A stretch of 64,000 bases of DNA, taken from positions 124,001-188,000 of the forward strand of contig NZ_JAIHON010000015.1 of assembly GCF_021173675.1 (NCBI RefSeq). Direction: 5' to 3'. The notes below the pieces were generated by a model, which was not told the DNA's origin, ran no database searches, and saw nothing but the letters and a program-made list of their open reading frames with translations. Position numbers and translations under genes: made by a program. Positions 42,983 through 51,720 of this stretch are shown here, one piece after another. Source of the stretch: Streptomyces lincolnensis (GTDB taxonomy: Bacteria; Actinomycetota; Actinomycetes; Streptomycetales; Streptomycetaceae). Every line of letters starts with the position of its first letter. Position 1 is the stretch's first letter.

Positions 42983-44113
42983 ATGTCTGTGTCCGTAGAG
43001 CCGAAGTCTGTCGAAGTGCCCGAGGGGGAGACCGCCGACGCGTTGCGGCCGCATGCCGAGAACGCCTTCGCGGGCGAACTCGCCGCGCTCGCCGCGCAGG
43101 ACGACCGGCCGCGCCCGGCCCGCTGGAAGCTCTCGCCGTGGGCGGTGGCCACCTATCTCCTCGGAGGCACCCTGCCCGACGGCACGGTGATCACGCCGAA
43201 GTACGTGGGCCCGCGCCGTCTCGTCGAGGTCGCCGTCACCACCCTCGCCACCGACCGCGCCCTGCTCCTGCTCGGCGTGCCCGGCACCGCGAAGACCTGG
43301 GTGTCCGAGCACCTGGCCGCGGCGGTCAGCGGCGACTCCACCCTGTTGGTGCAGGGCACGGCCGGCACCCCGGAGGAGGCGATCCGGTACGGCTGGAACT
43401 ACGCGCAGCTGCTCGCGCACGGCCCGAGCCGTGACGCCCTCGTCCCCAGCCCCGTCATGCGGGCGATGGCCGAGGGGATGACGGCCCGCGTCGAGGAACT
43501 GACCCGTATCCCCGCCGACGTCCAGGACACGCTCATCACGATCCTGTCGGAGAAGACGCTGCCCATACCGGAACTGGGCCAGGAGGTGCAGGCGGTCCGC
43601 GGGTTCAACCTGATCGCGACGGCCAACGACCGCGACCGCGGGGTCAACGACCTGTCCAGCGCCCTGCGCCGCCGTTTCAACACGGTCGTGCTGCCGCTGC
43701 CGGAGAGCGTCGAGGCCGAGGTCGACATCGTCTCGCGGCGCGTCGACCAGATCGGCCGCTCCCTCGACCTGCCGGCCGTGCCCGACGGCATCGCCGAGAT
43801 CCGCCGTGTCGTGACCGTCTTCCGTGAACTGCGCGACGGCGTCACCGCCGACGGCCGGACCAAGCTGAAGTCGCCCAGCGGCACGCTGTCCACGGCGGAG
43901 GCCATCTCCGTCGTCACCAGCGGACTGGCGCTGGCGGCGCACTTCGGCGACGGCGTCCTGCGAGCCGGTGACGTCGCCGCGGGCATCCTCGGCGCCGTCG
44001 TCCGCGATCCGGCGGCCGACCGGGTCATCTGGCAGGAGTACCTGGAGGCGGTCGTCCGTGAACGCGACGGCTGGAAGGACTTCTACCGGGCCTGCCGCGA
44101 GGTGAGCGCGTGA
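42983..44113 (+). CDS. MoxR-family AAA+ ATPase
   Basis: The 376-residue protein has Walker A GVPGTAKTW, LTRIPADVQDTLITILSEKT and the sensor ATANDRDRG, followed by LSSALRRRFN. The usual acidic pair of Walker B appears as EE rather than DE. MoxR ATPases act as chaperones on partners with VWA domains; one is encoded at the end of this operon. ATG 42983 has GGAGGGGG upstream. The gene leads the rightward arm from the RecA-NDp-like promoter, with DUF5682, a small ORF and VWA following. Confidence 0.93.
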   Translation: MSVSVEPKSVEVPEGETADALRPHAENAFAGELAALAAQDDRPRPARWKLSPWAVATYLLGGTLPDGTVITPKYVGPRRLVEVAVTTLATDRALLLLGVPGTAKTWVSEHLAAAVSGDSTLLVQGTAGTPEEAIRYGWNYAQLLAHGPSRDALVPSPVMRAMAEGMTARVEELTRIPADVQDTLITILSEKTLPIPELGQEVQAVRGFNLIATANDRDRGVNDLSSALRRRFNTVVLPLPESVEAEVDIVSRRVDQIGRSLDLPAVPDGIAEIRRVVTVFRELRDGVTADGRTKLKSPSGTLSTAEAISVVTSGLALAAHFGDGVLRAGDVAAGILGAVVRDPAADRVIWQEYLEAVVRERDGWKDFYRACREVSA

Positions 44114-44155
44114 ACGACACCGGGCGGCACCGGAGCGTGGAGAGGAGGGGACGGC

Positions 44156-46549
44156 GTGACCGGAGTTGAGGAGACCGCGGGACGGTGGCCCGGGCGGGGG
44201 CCGCTGCTGCTGGGGGTGCGGCACCACGGGCCGGGGTCCGCGCGCGCGGTGCGGGCGGCGTTGGCCGCCGCCCGGCCCGAGGTCGTGCTGATCGAGGGGC
44301 CGCCCGAGGCCGACGCCCTGATCCCGCTGGCCGCCGACGAGGACATGCGGCCCCCGGTCGCGCTCCTCGCCCACGCCGTGGACGAGCCGGGCCGCTCGGC
44401 GTTCTGGCCGCTGGCCGAGTTCTCCCCGGAGTGGGTCGCGATCCGCTGGGCCCTGGAGCACGAGGTCCCGGCCCGCTTCATCGACCTGCCGGCCGCGCAC
44501 ACCCTCGCGTGGGGGAGCGACGCGGCCACCGAGCCCGAGGACGGGACCTCGGCCGGTGCCGACGCGCCCGTGCCCGACGCCCAGGTGCGGGTCGATCCGC
44601 TGGCCGTGCTCGCCGAGACCGCCGGGTACGACGACCCGGAGCGGTGGTGGGAGGACGTCGTCGAGCACCGGGGCGGGACAGCGGGGACGGAGGGGGACAC
44701 GGGGGATCCCTTCGCGCCGTTCACCGTGCTGGAAGAGGCCATGGGAGCGCTGCGGGAGGCCTTCGGGACCGGGGGACACGACAAGGATCTCGTGCGGGAG
44801 GCGTACATGCGGCTCCAGACGCGGGCGGCGCAGCGCGAGTTCGGGGACGCGGTGGCCGTGGTGTGCGGGGCCTGGCACGTGCCCGCGTTGCGGCGCAGGA
44901 CCACCGTGGCCGCCGACAAGGGGCTGCTGAAGGGGCTGCCCAAGGTCAGGACGGACATGACCTGGGTGCCGTGGACGCACCGCCGGCTGGCACGGCACAG
45001 CGGGTACGGCGCGGGCATCGACTCCCCGGGCTGGTACGGCCATCTGTTCGGCGCGCCGGACCGGCCGGTCGAGCGATGGCTGACCAAGGTGGCGGGACTC
45101 CTGCGGGAGGAGGACCGGATGGTGTCCTCGGCGCACGTCATCGAGGCGGTGCGGCTGGCGGAGACGCTCGCGGCGATGCGGGGCCGCCCGCTGGCGGGGC
45201 TGACCGAGACGACCGACGCCGTACGGGCGGTGATGTGCGAGGGCTCGGACGTGCCGCTGGCCCTGGTGCACGACCGGCTCGTGGTGGGGGACGTACTGGG
45301 GGAGGTGCCGCAGGCTGCGCCCGCGGTGCCGTTGCAGCGGGACCTCGACCGGATCCAGCGGCGGCTGCGGCTCAAACCGGAGGCGCTGGAGCGGGAGTTG
45401 GAGCTCGACCTGCGCAAGGACACCGACGCGGAGCGCAGCCGGCTGCTGCACCGGCTGACGCTGCTGGGCGTGGCGTGGGGCGAGCCGGTCGCCTCGCGGG
45501 GCAGCACGGGCACCTTCCGGGAGACCTGGCGGCTGCGCTGGGAGCCGGAGCTGGCCGTGCGGGTCGCGGAGGCGGGGGTGTGGGGGACGACCGTCCTCGC
45601 CGCGGCGACCGCCAAGGCGGAGTCCGACGCCGTCGCGGCACCGGGCCTCGCCGATGTCACTGGGCTCGCCGAGCGCTGCCTGCTGGCCGAACTGCCGGAC
45701 GCGCTGCCCACGGTGACGCGGGTCCTCACCGACCGGGCGGCCCTCGACACCGACGTCGGCCATCTCGCCCAGGCCCTGCCCGCCCTGGTCCGTTCCCTGC
45801 GCTACGGCGACGTGCGCGGCACGGACACGGGAGCGCTGACGGAGGTCGCCGCGGGCCTCGCCGAGCGGATCTTCGTCGGCCTGCCCCCGGCCTGTACCGC
45901 TCTGGACACGGACGCCGCCGAGGAGATGCGCCGCCATGTCGACGCGGTGCACTCGGCGGTGGGGCTGCTGGGCGAGGCGCCCGCCGCGGCCCACGCGGAC
46001 CTGCGGCAGCGTTGGCACGCGGTGCTGCGGGTGCTGTCCGCGCGGGACACCATGCCCGGCGTGATCCGAGGCCGTGCCGTACGACTGCTGCTGGACGGCG
46101 GGGAGTTGGCCCAGGACGAGGCGGCGCGGCTCATGGGACTCGTGCTGTCGCCGGGAACACCGCCGGCGGACGCGGCCGCCTGGATCGAGGGCTTCGTGGG
46201 CGGCGGCTCCGGCGGCGGGATGCTGCTCGTCCACGACGAACGGCTGCTCGCACTGGTCGACGCCTGGCTCACCGGGGTGCCGGCGGAGGCGTTCACCGAC
46301 GTCCTGCCCCTGCTGCGGCGCACCTTCTCCGCGTACGAGCCGGGCGTCCGCCGGACCCTCGGCGAACTGGTCCGACGCGGGCCGGGGAGCACCAGGAGGA
46401 CGGCGAGCACCGGGACGGGCATACCCGGTTTCGCTCCCGACCTCGACAGCGGGCGCGCGGACGCCGTGCTGCCGGTGCTGCGGCTGCTGCTGGGGCCGGA
46501 CGCGGCGGAAAAGGGCGCCGACAACGACCTTGTGGGGGTGACGCGATGA
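44156..46549 (+). CDS. DUF5682-family protein
   Basis: The 797-residue protein starts at GTG 44156 after GAGGAGGGG. Its first 250 residues contain GVRHHGPGSARAV, VLIEGPPEAD, RFIDLPAAH and CGAWHVPAL; these conserved His/Glu positions resemble the EreA/ChaN/TraB-like fold, so an enzyme activity is possible. The rest is helical. It overlaps the following small ORF by four bases (ATGA). Conserved association with MoxR and VWA proteins marks it as the third partner of this system. The activity is unknown. Confidence 0.85.
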   Translation: MTGVEETAGRWPGRGPLLLGVRHHGPGSARAVRAALAAARPEVVLIEGPPEADALIPLAADEDMRPPVALLAHAVDEPGRSAFWPLAEFSPEWVAIRWALEHEVPARFIDLPAAHTLAWGSDAATEPEDGTSAGADAPVPDAQVRVDPLAVLAETAGYDDPERWWEDVVEHRGGTAGTEGDTGDPFAPFTVLEEAMGALREAFGTGGHDKDLVREAYMRLQTRAAQREFGDAVAVVCGAWHVPALRRRTTVAADKGLLKGLPKVRTDMTWVPWTHRRLARHSGYGAGIDSPGWYGHLFGAPDRPVERWLTKVAGLLREEDRMVSSAHVIEAVRLAETLAAMRGRPLAGLTETTDAVRAVMCEGSDVPLALVHDRLVVGDVLGEVPQAAPAVPLQRDLDRIQRRLRLKPEALERELELDLRKDTDAERSRLLHRLTLLGVAWGEPVASRGSTGTFRETWRLRWEPELAVRVAEAGVWGTTVLAAATAKAESDAVAAPGLADVTGLAERCLLAELPDALPTVTRVLTDRAALDTDVGHLAQALPALVRSLRYGDVRGTDTGALTEVAAGLAERIFVGLPPACTALDTDAAEEMRRHVDAVHSAVGLLGEAPAAAHADLRQRWHAVLRVLSARDTMPGVIRGRAVRLLLDGGELAQDEAARLMGLVLSPGTPPADAAAWIEGFVGGGSGGGMLLVHDERLLALVDAWLTGVPAEAFTDVLPLLRRTFSAYEPGVRRTLGELVRRGPGSTRRTASTGTGIPGFAPDLDSGRADAVLPVLRLLLGPDAAEKGADNDLVGVTR

Positions 46550-46779
46550 CGACCGAGAGGGAGAGGGCGGGAGAGGACGTGGCGACTCCGGGAGCAGTGG
46601 ATGTCATGGAGGCAGGGGTAGCGGAGGCGGTGGAGGCAGCGGAGATCGTGAAGACCGGTACCGAGGGCTACGGGGACCGGCCGGCGCTCCGGCGGCGGAC
46701 TTCCGCGTTCGGCCACGGCCCGACGACGACCGTGCCGGTGATCCCTCTCTGGGACCGGCTGCCCGTGGGGGTGTGCTGA
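46546..46779 (+). CDS. Small coupled protein between DUF5682 and VWA genes
   Basis: The 77-residue frame starts in an ATGA overlap with the DUF5682 stop, and its own TGA overlaps the ATG of the VWA gene by one base (TGATG), so all three are translationally coupled. It begins MTTERERAG and ends TTVPVIPLWDRLPVGVC. The first bases of this frame and of the VWA gene (GATGACGACCGAGA) are identical, suggesting a duplicated start region. I do not recognise the family. It may be a real small subunit or a remnant of the adjacent genes. Confidence 0.6.
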   Translation: MTTERERAGEDVATPGAVDVMEAGVAEAVEAAEIVKTGTEGYGDRPALRRRTSAFGHGPTTTVPVIPLWDRLPVGVC

Positions 46780-47972
46780 TGACGACCGAGACGAGCAATC
46801 AGGCGGACCCGGCCGGTCCGGTCGACCCCGCGCAGGAGCGGCTGCGGCGTTGGCGGCTCGTGCTCGGGGGTGAGGAGGCCGACGGCACGGGGTGCCGGCT
46901 GTCCGGGCAGGACGCGGCGATGGACGGGGCGTTGACCGCGCTCTACGGCAAGGGGGAGGGGCAGGGCCGGGCCGGGCGGGACCGTTCGGCGGGGCTGGGG
47001 TCGTCGGCGCCGTCGGTGGCGCGTTGGCTCGGGGACATCCGGACGTACTTCCCCTCCTCCGTGGTCCAGGTCATGCAGCGCGACGCCATCGACCGGCTCG
47101 GGCTGTCCACGCTGCTGCTCGAACCGGAGATGCTGGAGGCGGTGGAGGCCGATGTGCACCTGGTCGGCACGCTGCTCTCCCTCAACAAGGCGATGCCGGA
47201 GACGACGAAGGAGACGGCGCGGGCGGTCGTGCGCAAGGTCGTCGAGGACCTGGAGAAGCGGCTCGCCACCCGCACCCGGGCCACGCTCACGGGGGCGCTC
47301 GACCGCAGCGCCCGTATCAACCGGCCGCGCCACCACGACATCGACTGGAACCGCACGATCGCGGCCAACCTCAAGCACTACCTGCCGGAGTACCGCACGA
47401 TCGTGCCGGAGCGGTTGGTCGGCTATGGGCGGGCGTCCCGGTCGGTGAAGAAGGAGGTCGTGCTCTGCATCGACCAGTCGGGATCGATGGCGGCGTCCGT
47501 CGTCTACGCCTCGGTGTTCGGGGCGGTGCTGGCGTCCATGCGGTCGATCACCACACGGCTCGTCGTCTTCGACACGGCGGTCGTCGACCTCACTGACCAG
47601 CTCGACGACCCGGTCGACGTGCTGTTCGGCACGCAGCTGGGCGGTGGGACGGACATCAACCGGGCGCTCGCGTACTGCCAGTCGCAGATCACGCGGCCCT
47701 CGGAGACGGTGGTCGTGCTGATCAGTGATCTGTACGAGGGCGGCATCCGCAACGAGATGCTCAAGCGGGTCGCGGCGATGAAGGCGTCGGGGGTGCAGTT
47801 CGTGACGCTGCTCGCACTCTCCGACGAAGGGGCTCCCGCCTACGACCGGGAGCACGCGTCGGCGCTCGCCGCGCTCGGCGCACCGGCCTTCGCGTGTACG
47901 CCCGACCTCTTCCCCGACGTGATGGCGGCGGCCATCGAGAAGCGGCCGCTTCCGACACCGGAGACGGCCTGA
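46779..47972 (+). CDS. VWA-domain (MIDAS) protein, MoxR partner
   Basis: The 397-residue protein has a helical N-terminal half and a von Willebrand A domain with the metal site DQSGSM near 230, Thr in GGGTDINRAL and ISDLYEG. This is the classic partner of MoxR ATPases, which remodel or load cofactors onto it. It is the last gene of the operon. ATG 46779 is set by the overlap with the small ORF; GTG 46773 is an alternative. Confidence 0.92.
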   Translation: MTTETSNQADPAGPVDPAQERLRRWRLVLGGEEADGTGCRLSGQDAAMDGALTALYGKGEGQGRAGRDRSAGLGSSAPSVARWLGDIRTYFPSSVVQVMQRDAIDRLGLSTLLLEPEMLEAVEADVHLVGTLLSLNKAMPETTKETARAVVRKVVEDLEKRLATRTRATLTGALDRSARINRPRHHDIDWNRTIAANLKHYLPEYRTIVPERLVGYGRASRSVKKEVVLCIDQSGSMAASVVYASVFGAVLASMRSITTRLVVFDTAVVDLTDQLDDPVDVLFGTQLGGGTDINRALAYCQSQITRPSETVVVLISDLYEGGIRNEMLKRVAAMKASGVQFVTLLALSDEGAPAYDREHASALAALGAPAFACTPDLFPDVMAAAIEKRPLPTPETA

Positions 47973-48214
47973 GGCCGCCTGAGACGACCTGAGACGGTCT
48001 GAGACCGGCCGACCGGGCGGAAATCGACGGGGATTTGTCGACCCACTGACGTGGACTCGGCCCAGCAAAACGGACATGAGTACGCATCGGGAGCGAGGGG
48101 CTTGCGCAACCTCGGGCGTCGCGTGCGAGGATCGGCGACCGTCAGCGGTGCGACTCGCTTTCCTCGCTCGCACCCGCGTACCTCGTTCCGCCACATGGGA
48201 GGACTCTCCCCATC

Positions 48215-49246
48215 TTGACCTGGGCTGCCGTGTTTCCCGATGCCGCTCTGCGCGTGATGCGTACGGCGGCCGGGCGGTATGCGCTGCGAGTGGCGGTGCT
48301 GGTGGGCGGTTTGTTCGCGCTCGGTCTCCTCTGCGGGGAGCAGGCACACGCGGTGGACGGGGTGCCGTCGGCTCCCCCGAAGACCGTGCGGTCGTCGACG
48401 ACGGATGCGCTCGGCGGGGTGACGCGCTCCGGCATCACCGACCCCAAGCCGTCTGCCGTCGGCACGAACGTGGACGTCAAGGACCCTGTGCCGGGTCCCG
48501 TGGTGCGGCAGGTCGTCCGGTCCGTGGGGACCCGGGTCGTCCGGCCCGTCGGTGATGTCGCCGAGAAGGTGACCGAGGTGGTGGCCGACGCGCAGGCGAA
48601 GTTGCCGCCGTCGGTATCGCTGCCGGGCTTGCCGAGCCTGCCGGGCAAGCCGGGCTTGCCGAGCCTGCCGGATATGCCGGAGTCGAGCCTCCCGGGCTTC
48701 CCGCACGCCCCGAGCTGGCCCGAGTCGCCGAGTTGGCCGGAAGCCCCGTCCTGGCCGGGCCTGCCGACGCCGCCCGGTGCTCCCGAGCTACCCGGTCTGC
48801 CCGGTGTTCCGGCTGTTCCGGGGGAGACGTTGCCCGCGCCGGTGAGTTCCGTGCCGGTCACGCCCGCGCCGCAGCCGGGCGCGGGGGCGACCTCGCCGGG
48901 GGCGAAGGGTGAGGATTCCGGGGGGCGTTCAGCCGTAGAGGCGCCTTCCGTCCACGGGCCCCGATTCATGGACGGCGCCGTGGCGAGCAGCGGTGCGGCG
49001 TCGGCAGCCACGCACCGGGCCGCTCCCGCCGGGCCCGTCCCCGCGCCCCAGTCGCCCGGTTCCCCGGGTGGCGCCCTGCTCGGCAAGTCGGCGATGGACA
49101 GCGGCACTTCGCGGCACGGCGGTGACGCCAACGCGGTCACCCTCGATCACCGGGCGCCGTTGCGGCTCGTGCCCGGCGCGGCCGTCGGCGTCGACGCCGA
49201 CGGGACCCGGAACAGGCACCGGGACATTCCGGTCTCTCCGGCCTAG
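48215..49246 (+). CDS. Secreted Pro-rich repetitive protein
   Basis: The 343-residue protein starts at TTG 48215, with GGAGGA a little far upstream; an in-frame ATG at 48257 is possible. A signal peptide (ALRVAVLVGGLFALGLL then EQAHA) leads to PSAPPKTV and valine-rich repeats (PVVRQVVRSVGTRVVRPVG), then a region of repeated LPGLPSLPGKPGLPSLP and SWPESPSWP units, and a Gly/Ala/Ser tail. No fold is recognisable. It resembles a structural surface or spacer protein. A second secreted repeat protein follows. Confidence 0.75.
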   Translation: MTWAAVFPDAALRVMRTAAGRYALRVAVLVGGLFALGLLCGEQAHAVDGVPSAPPKTVRSSTTDALGGVTRSGITDPKPSAVGTNVDVKDPVPGPVVRQVVRSVGTRVVRPVGDVAEKVTEVVADAQAKLPPSVSLPGLPSLPGKPGLPSLPDMPESSLPGFPHAPSWPESPSWPEAPSWPGLPTPPGAPELPGLPGVPAVPGETLPAPVSSVPVTPAPQPGAGATSPGAKGEDSGGRSAVEAPSVHGPRFMDGAVASSGAASAATHRAAPAGPVPAPQSPGSPGGALLGKSAMDSGTSRHGGDANAVTLDHRAPLRLVPGAAVGVDADGTRNRHRDIPVSPA

Positions 49247-49318
49247 GCAGGACATCCCCCGCAGCAGACCTGCCGCGCGGGGGCGGAACAGGTCTGTCCG
49301 CCCGTCCGGATCCCCCTC

Positions 49319-49366
49319 GATCACCGGATCACCAGATCATCGGATCTCTTGATCTCCCGATCTCCG
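49319..49366 (+). repeat. Six GATC sites at 8-bp spacing
   Basis: GATC occurs at 49319, 49327, 49335, 49343, 49351 and 49359, each followed by four variable bases. It lies in the 241-bp gap before the Ala/Thr/Val-rich secreted protein. No terminator or promoter role is obvious. Confidence 0.8.
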
Positions 49367-49487
49367 GACGAAGCCCCGGCGCCTTTCTCCAGGCACCGGA
49401 TGTCCCAGCCTTCCCAGGTCCCGAGGCCCCGACGGCTCCGCCGTGGCGCTTCGGAACTTCCGAGGATCTAAGGATCTGACGCACACC

Positions 49488-51257
49488 ATGAACAAGAACA
49501 TCCGCCGTTCCATCGTGATAGCCGCCGGTGTCACGGGCGCTTGGGCGCTCGGCTCCGCCGTGGCCAACGCGGACGAACTGCCCGCGTCCTCCCTCTCCAC
49601 GCCGGACGCGACGACCGACACCGTCGGCGCCACCGTCACTGACACCGCCACGGCCACGGCCACGAGCACCGACACCTCCCGGACGGCCTCCACCGCCGAC
49701 CAGGCCCGCCGTTACGTCGACGCGAAGGTCACCGCGCCGAAGGCCTCCAAGGTCAGGGGCGCCGCCGCGATCCAGGGCGCCAAGGCGGCCCGCGCGGCGC
49801 AGGCCGAGGCGGGCGCCGTCACCGCCGAGACCGTCACCGGCGTCCGGAACACCGTCTCCGACGCGAGCGCGCCCCAGGACGAGGTCGACTACCTTTTCGG
49901 CCCCCTCTCCGTCTTCGCCCCCGAGTTGGAGCAGGCGCCGGACACGGCCGTCGGCGCGGGACGCACCGCGGTCGACGCCACCGGCACGGTCACGAGCGCC
50001 GCGCACACCACGGTCACCGGCACCGTCACCGGCGCCGAGGCCCGGATCGGCGGCGCGACGGGGGCCCTCCAGGGCGAGGCCGGCACCGTCACGGGCGCTG
50101 CCACCGCCACCGTCTCCGGCGTCCCCAGCCACCTCACCGGCACCGTCACCGGCGTAGAACAGCGGGTCGTCGGCACGGTCGCGAGCGTGCCAGGGACCGT
50201 CACCCCGGTCCTCGACCAGACCGCGGCCGCGGCCGTGCCGCCGGTGGCGTACACCGCGGTGGCCGGTGCGGTGCCGGTCGCAGAGCGGGCCGTGGGCGGG
50301 GCGACCCCTGTCGTCGGCGGCGCCGCGGCCGGGGTGGCGGGAACCGCCGGGCACACCGTCGACGCCGCCGGCGCACTGGCGTACGGGGTCGTCGCCGAGG
50401 TCCAGCCGGTCGTCACCGGCGCGGTGAGCGGTGTGCGGCCGGTCGCCACGGGCGCGGTCGGCCAGGCGCGGCAGACGGCGTACGGCGTGGTCGCGGACGT
50501 TCCGCCGTACGCCACCGGCGTGGTCGCGGACGTTCCGCCGTACGCCACCGGCGTGGTCGCGGACGTTCCGCCGTACGCCACCGGTCTGGTCGGCCGGATC
50601 GCCGCCGACACCGCCGACTCGGTCCTGCCGCCCGTCGTGAACACCGCCGTGCGCGGCGTGGTCCCGGCCGCCGGGCAGGCCGTCGAGGACGCGGGCGCGC
50701 TGGCGTACGGCGTCACGCGGGAGGTCGGTCCCTTCGCCGGAGGTGTCGTCGGTGAGACGGCCCCGCTCGCGGAGGACGTCTCCGGTCACGCGACCCACCT
50801 CGGCCACGACGTCGCCGGCCACGCGACCCACCTCGGCCACGGCGTGACCGGACAGGTGCCCCCCTTCGCGGAGGGCGTCACCGGCGCCGTCCGGCCGGTC
50901 GTGGACACGGTCGTCGAGACGGTCCGCCCGGTCGTGGAGGGCGTCGGCGGCAGCGCCACGACGCTGGCGTACGGCGTGACCGGCTCCGCGACCGATCTGG
51001 CGTACGGAGTCACCGGTGACCTCGCGCCCTTCGCGCAGGGCGTCACGGGAGAGGTGGCCCCGTTCGCGTACGGCGTCGCCGGCCAGGTCGCCCCCTTCGC
51101 GCAGGACCTGACCGGGACGGTCCGGCAGAGCGCGGACCCGCTGGCCGGTCATGCCCTCTCCGGTGTGGAGGGCGTGGCCGACTCGGCCACCCCGGGCTAT
51201 GCGCAGGACGTACAGAACGCCCAGGGCGTGCACCTCGGCGGCGCGTACGGCGTCTGA
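49488..51257 (+). CDS. Secreted Ala/Thr/Val-rich tandem-repeat protein
   Basis: The 589-residue protein has a signal peptide (MNKNIRRSIVIAAGV to AVANA). The mature part is made of short repeats: TGTVTGAE-type units, then three identical VVADVPPYATG units (50483-50585 at the DNA level, 33 bp each), GHATHLGH twice, and many AYGVTG units. It has no cysteine-rich or enzymatic motif. The repeats suggest a fibrous wall- or spore-surface protein, but this is inference. An identical-unit run is prone to copy-number change between strains. Confidence 0.8.
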   Translation: MNKNIRRSIVIAAGVTGAWALGSAVANADELPASSLSTPDATTDTVGATVTDTATATATSTDTSRTASTADQARRYVDAKVTAPKASKVRGAAAIQGAKAARAAQAEAGAVTAETVTGVRNTVSDASAPQDEVDYLFGPLSVFAPELEQAPDTAVGAGRTAVDATGTVTSAAHTTVTGTVTGAEARIGGATGALQGEAGTVTGAATATVSGVPSHLTGTVTGVEQRVVGTVASVPGTVTPVLDQTAAAAVPPVAYTAVAGAVPVAERAVGGATPVVGGAAAGVAGTAGHTVDAAGALAYGVVAEVQPVVTGAVSGVRPVATGAVGQARQTAYGVVADVPPYATGVVADVPPYATGVVADVPPYATGLVGRIAADTADSVLPPVVNTAVRGVVPAAGQAVEDAGALAYGVTREVGPFAGGVVGETAPLAEDVSGHATHLGHDVAGHATHLGHGVTGQVPPFAEGVTGAVRPVVDTVVETVRPVVEGVGGSATTLAYGVTGSATDLAYGVTGDLAPFAQGVTGEVAPFAYGVAGQVAPFAQDLTGTVRQSADPLAGHALSGVEGVADSATPGYAQDVQNAQGVHLGGAYGV

Positions 51258-51720
51258 CGCTCCCGCACCCACCCATGCGCCGCCGCCGGAGGGGGAACGA
51301 CCCGGCGGCGGACGACCGACTCCATGAGGGTCCCGGCCACGGACGGCCGAAAGCCGTCGGTCTGTCCGGCCGGCACCTCGTGGACGGGACGGACTGGTCC
51401 CCATTGGGGTGGGGACCGCCCGTCCTGAGCCCCTGAGGGGCTGCTCAGGGGACCTCACCGGGTCAACCCCAACCCGGTGAGGTCTCTCCCCGACGGCACG
51501 CCGTGCCAGTGATCCCGGCATCATGTGACAGGTATCACCGCTCAGGTGTGACTCGCGATTTAGAGGCCCCCCGCAAGCAGCGATAACCTGCGAGACGGAC
51601 ATGCCGCGCGCTCGGACACCGTGTGCGCCACCCTTGTGACAGACAGCGGACGTCACGTTGCCCTCGCGGCACGCCCACGCAGACAACGAACCGCGAGATC
51701 ACTGATAGGGACGGAAGCGC
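51258..51720. other. Intergenic region with terminator and sucC leader
   Basis: No gene is seen in about 460 bp. A strong hairpin (51451-51484) ends transcription from the left. A promoter for sucC should lie in 51540-51680; candidate elements such as GATTTAGAG and GATAACC are present, but I cannot assign a start. Confidence 0.5.
51451..51484 (+). terminator. Terminator hairpin before sucC
   Basis: The perfect 13-bp stem GACCTCACCGGGT with its complement has an 8-nt loop and is followed by TCTCCC. It sits about 195 bp after the preceding stop and insulates sucC. Confidence 0.75.

Noticed and set aside
42977..46234. Very long minus-strand open frame opposite MoxR and DUF5682
   Set aside because: It mirrors two genes with clear motifs, its codon bias is wrong, and its product is Arg/Gly/Pro-rich without any recognisable motif.
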